From Helopsaltes ochotensis (Eukaryota; Chordata; Aves; Passeriformes; Locustellidae), in assembly GCA_013400155.1 (NCBI GenBank), contig VXBM01000196.1, positions 977,021 through 1,041,020 on the forward strand: 64,000 bases of DNA, read 5' to 3'. The position numbers were made by a program, and so were the translations under genes. Of this stretch, positions 59,337 through 64,000 are shown piece by piece. Positions within the stretch are counted from its first letter, which is position 1; the number at the start of each line of letters is the position of its first letter. Under the pieces are notes generated by a model. It worked only from the letters and a program-made list of their open reading frames with translations, was not told where the DNA came from and ran no database searches.

Positions 59337-62300
59337 TAAAGATCTTTGATACTGGAATTTTTCAGTAGGTGTAGCTATACTGCTGTTATGAAATAGGCAT
59401 GAATTATTCTAAAGGTTATTGCTAAAGAAAGACTTTTCTTTAATGGCCACAATTTTACTTCCTCAAAGTAAAAACATTGTTAGATGTTAGAAAGAATTGT
59501 TAGATGCTAGCTGAACTCCCAGTCTAATCTTTGTCTTCACAAAGGAACGTCCTGTGCCACCAGTGAGCAAGGAGGTGCTTTGCAGGAAGTATCTGCCTGC
59601 TGGTTACAGTAAGGTGTAAAAACTGCATTTGGAAATAGTTTTTGTGTTCCTCTTTTCTAAACTTTCAGCAAATAATCTATTGTGGTCTTAGAGCCAGAAT
59701 GAAGGTTTGATTTTAGTAATCATACACATATTCTAAGTAAAAATAGAATTTGCATCTACCATATGGTAGTGATGGCTAGAATAAAATAACTTGAAATAAA
59801 ATAAAGAACACTACTTTGATCTTCCATTTCTTGATTTGTTATATTGTCTCTTGTCATTTCCTGTAATGTACAGGTATTTGATAATGGGATGTTTACTAGT
59901 TAGAGTAGTTAAGAAAAAGGCTGGAAGAACTTTCCTACTTTTAGTCATAGAAGGAAACCAAGTAAGATCATAAGAAAACTTCAGTGAAACATGTCCTCTT
60001 CTGTGAGGCCTTGGATGATTTGTGATTGCTTTTTTTTTTAAAGAATTTCATACTGATATGTCAAATGAGAACTTTTAGAAAAATCTGAGTGCAGAAAATA
60101 TTCTTAAAGACTATAACTACTAACCTGAGGAACAAAGGCAGACTGTTTTGGGTTTTTGGTTTTTTTTTCTGAATTATCCTCTACCATCTAATAACAGTGG
60201 GACATCCCAGGAAGCTCACTGACACAATGCAATTGTATAATCAAGCTTAAAATCTAATGGAGGGCATATTTTCCAAGTGTTGTTTCTGTCCAAAAGTTGT
60301 GAAACATCTTGGGAGAAACAGATAAAGTAAAGGCAAAATTGGAACAGTAATTTTTGTCATGTACAATATTTTGTAAAATAAGTATAGATTTTACCTCTTT
60401 GAAACAGTTTATTGCCACAGGATGGTCTAAGTTCATCTGGGTGCTCTGTTTCTGTTGTCCCTGAAGGAACTTTCACAATCTTCTTGTTCAAAAGAGAGCA
60501 AACTACAGAAGCTAATTTATTTACCAGAGGAAGATGGCAATGGGGATCATTTTTTCCTGCTAACTTGAAAGGAAACTCCCTATGGCTTCACCTGTAGATA
60601 CAGATTTAAAGCACATCAGAATTTGGCAGTACCTTCCTACTTGCTTTGCATAGCATTTGTTTTCAGAAATTAAATCAGTGCTGACCTTAACCGTGCATTC
60701 TCACAGATAAAATTGGACTGAAAATAAGTGAGTAAGCATTGACCTGAAAACAAACAAAGCTCTGTTTGAAGTTGCATAACTATTCTTGAAGCATATATGG
60801 AAAATGGTTTCTTAGCCAGACGTCTGCTTACAGTGGGTATACACGATATCACTCAGTGAGTTTACCCAGTATTTATGGAAAACTAGGCTAGCATTTTCCC
60901 AGTTGCAAGAAAAGCTTGTTGTACTGACTCGCTTCCCTCACTCCATTTTTGATCACTATATTCCCTCTAGGAAAACCCAGAAAACAGGGATTACCAACTG
61001 CACAAAATTGTCTCCATCCTCAAACCTGGAGAAACCCTTTTCAGAGTCTTGGTGTTTAGTTTTGTAGTAAAGAGTTTGTCAGTTTTTGACCAAGAAAAAG
61101 TAATTGCAAAGCTTAAAATTAGTTGTCTTTTTGATCCTTTCATGTTGTTTTGTCTTCTCCATACTATTTATAAAGAAAGCTGTCAGTATAGTGTGCTTCA
61201 TCACATGGTTCATGATACTATCTCCTATTGCCACTCTCTGACTTAGGCTTTTCTGAAAACCTGGCTCAAAAATGTCACAAAATAGAATTAAATTGAAAAC
61301 TAGCAGAGGATTCTCCTCAGTTTGTGTTTCCCTTTCTCTGGCCTCTGAGATAATTGTCTTTCAATTTTCCACTCTTCACATAGGCTTTTCCATTTCTAAG
61401 ATTTCAGGGGCTGAAATAGTTTTATTGACTTGTCAATGCATAACTGATAATACAATGAAGATATTGCTACACTCACTTTTTCTCCTGCCATTGCTCCTTG
61501 CTTTTCCATTTCCAGCACAGCTGCAGTGCTAATTGTTGGGCTTTGTAAAATTAGCCAATGCTATAAATTCTAAGTAGTAATGACTAAAATCTGGAGTCAA
61601 TTATGTAGCCAGTTTTGCGTAAGGAAGAGGTGCACCATCACTCTTCAGATGTAGCTAATGGATTCAGCATTGTCACCTCCCAACAAAAAAAGCTTTTTAT
61701 TTTCCCACAGGAAAGCCAGATGGTTTCTATCTGTCCTTCATAGCAGATTTGACCTTTAAATGAGAAATCATCAGGGACTGGTGATTCATTGGCAGACAAA
61801 GCATTCAGCACGCATTAAAGGACAGTGTCTAATTGACTGATCTATGTTTCATATGTCCATTGATTAAAGAAGGTGCTGCAAAGATACTGTGTTATAGGCA
61901 GGGTTATTGTGAGCACAAACAGCACAAATACCTGGCTCCCATAAGCAGGAGCTTAACTGCTGTTTGTGAAAGTAGCCCCATTCATTTTGGTACCTCCTTT
62001 GGATAGACACAAAAAAGGATAAAATCAAACTGTCCAGAAGAGAGTAAAGTCATCTCACTGTGGGATGTAATAATGAGAGCACTCTCTGCGTTTTCAAGGC
62101 TGTGTGAACACTGATGGGGGCTTCATTGACAAGAAAATGATCAGTGTAATGGTTTGGAAACAAGCAAAAAGAGAGAGCAGACATGTTTTGGGTTTTTTTT
62201 AAAACATTAGGTATGTCAAAGTAAAATGACTTTTATTCTACAGGTGTAAAAACTGAAGCAGAGATGTGACTGGAGGTACAGAAAGTTTCTAAGTTACCTT

Positions 62301-63042
62301 GTTTTTAAATCTGAGCAAATTTTCCCAGGTTTTTTAAATCTGACTTGTAGTGAAACTCACACTGCTTTCCCACTCCCCTGTGCTCCCCACTCAGCCAAAG
62401 GATAATTTAGAGTTGAGTTCCCAAGTTAGTGAAATAGAAAGGACTTTCCAAGTTGGAGGTTGATAAGACTTTTTAGGCAGTGTCTATCTGTCTCTTTTCA
62501 CCTTACCAAAAATAGCAGTATTTGTTAAAAGGTGATGCTAGGAAATCTTCCTGATATTTATTAATGCCAGTAGGAAATTTTCAACAGAAGTAAAGTCACT
62601 TTTGCTGGATTAGAGTCTGTTTGTTTTACTAGTATTTTCTTGCTGCTCCAGAAAGGTTTATGCTTTGTAAAAGTGTCACATTGCCACAGAGCTTATTTTG
62701 CTTCAACAGACGTTCATCTCTCTGTCCATTTGGGTAATGACGCTGCAGCTGCACACCCAGCATTTTTGTTTCTAGGCTGTTGATTTTTCATGCATATTAA
62801 TTCATTTCAAAATACTGAAAAAATACAGAAGTTGGAATAAAAACATGAACCAGGTGTGAGAACACTCTTGTGTGCCTGTTGTTTTATATCACAGTCTCTA
62901 GTTGATTGTAAGTTTTTGGCCAGTATGATGAAATTCTGAGCTGGAACAGTGTCATCCTTGAGTACTGTAGTGGCTGAAACCCTGATTCTCACAGAAGTTC
63001 AATTTAGAGATGTTCATTAACAACTTTGTTGTCTTCTATTTA

Positions 63043-63086
63043 AACAAACAAACAAAATAAAACAAAAAACCCAAAACAAAACAAAA
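63043..63086 (+). repeat. A/C-rich low-complexity tract
   Basis: CAAA/CAAAA units in an imperfect run. Confidence 0.8.
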
Positions 63087-63438
63087 ATTGGAGAAGTCTA
63101 CATAGTCTTGTTTAGAAACTGCATTTTGTTATTGAGCCCTTGGAAACAAAGACTGTTGTCAGAATAGTCTCTCAAATGAAGTTGGTCGTGCAAATAAAGC
63201 ATCTGAATAGTTTGTGGTGTGAGTTGTTTGGGCTGCAAGCAACAGGGATGGCAGGAAAGTATTTACTGAAAAAGATGAAATGTGATAAGGATTAAGCCAA
63301 ACACTTAATGCCAATTTCTGCCACATGAATATTTGTAATATTTATAAGGCAAGCCAGTAAAACTAATCATGAAAAAATACTAGATTTTTTTTCTTTTTTT
63401 GCTGTTAATTGATCTTTGTCTCAATTTCAGTAGTGCTT

Positions 63439-63459
63439 ACAATATACAGTGTATATTGT
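63439..63459. repeat. Perfect inverted repeat, 9-base arms
   Basis: ACAATATAC and its reverse complement flank AGT. Confidence 0.8.
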
Positions 63460-64000
63460 GACCCACTGGAAAAAGATACTGAAGTTTCTCTTTAAAGCTG
63501 CTGAAGTTTCAATCAATGAGCAATCCTGTACTAGTGTGATAAAATTGTATAAAACATAAGCAGTGTTGCCTAATGTTGCTGGAAGAATAAATACTAAAGC
63601 ACCCACCAGTCTTCAGAATGTCTGACTTGTAATTTGTCTAAAAACTAAACAGGATTAACTCTCATATATACATGTTATATGTCACCTTAAAATGCATTAC
63701 TACAATCAGTAATTCTGAAAAACAGAGCTATGAGTGTCCATGAAATATGAATTTGGGGGCTGCCCTGAAGATTATGAAAGTTTCCACAGAATTTCGAAAG
63801 TTTGTCATAACCTTGAGCATTAAGTACCTAATCAGGTAGAATATTTCACGTAATGTTTTACAAGTGAAAAGATGCTTGCTAGTGAAAAAATTCCTGAGTT
63901 TAATATGGTAACTGTGGTCTACATTGTACAGTAGGTCTGATTTGAGGACAAAGAAGTCCGTACAAATCTGCTCTTTAGTGGAAGGGAGAGGTCAGTCTTG

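Larger units (their letters stand above)
54003..64000 (+). other. PIK3C3: PIK3C3 intron 23 (incomplete)
   Basis: At least 10 kb. Repeats in 55.5-57.3 kb are a CR1, a SINE and an LTR. The rest is AT-rich with T runs (58010-58020, 58580-58594) and an A/C-rich tract at 63043-63086. I looked for the remaining kinase C-terminal coding sequence and did not find it. Confidence 0.8.

Noticed and set aside
54003..64000. Terminal PIK3C3 coding exons
   Set aside because: Read through in the frame expected after TVKK. No segment encoding the conserved C-terminal helices was found.

Overview
This is vertebrate nuclear DNA, almost certainly from a bird and probably a songbird (passerine). It holds a single protein-coding gene split into small exons with canonical GT-AG introns. 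It also holds many CR1-type retrotransposon fragments with the typical avian 3' end, avian-style LTR elements, and one copy that reads like a passerine tRNA-derived SINE with a CR1 tail. The passerine inference rests mainly on that one degraded SINE, so bird is firm and songbird is likely.

The gene is PIK3C3 (VPS34), the class III phosphatidylinositol 3-kinase, on the + strand. I could place 23 consecutive coding exons between 4510 and 54002. They join without any frame break into exactly 840 codons, running from the start methionine through the C2 domain, the helical (PIK) domain and nearly all of the kinase domain. The last ~46 residues (the C-terminal helices) were not found in the remaining 10 kb, so the terminal exons lie beyond the window and the gene is cut off at its 3' end. 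All catalytic motifs are intact, as are most regulatory phosphosites known from mammals. One regulatory site, Ser249, has a changed neighbour.

Layout. 1-1.6 kb: old endogenous retrovirus/LTR material, one piece on each strand. 1.6-3.6 kb: AT-rich sequence in which I recognise nothing. 3.6-4.2 kb: two sense CR1 3' ends abutting the promoter. 4.25-4.85 kb: CpG-island promoter with YY1- and NRF1-like sites, a short upstream ORF and a G-quadruplex motif just before the start codon. 4.6-54 kb: exons 1-23 separated by introns of 0.2-7.8 kb, carrying CR1 fragments, simple repeats, small tandem duplications and a few striking inverted repeats. 54-64 kb: the start of a long last-but-one or last intron with a CR1, the SINE and an LTR.

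There are no operons, CRISPR arrays, tRNA or rRNA genes, and no second gene that I can support. The most interesting items are a near-perfect 61-base hairpin in intron 15, the uORF/G-quadruplex leader, the Ser249-Pro change, and a regenerated splice donor at the start of exon 14.
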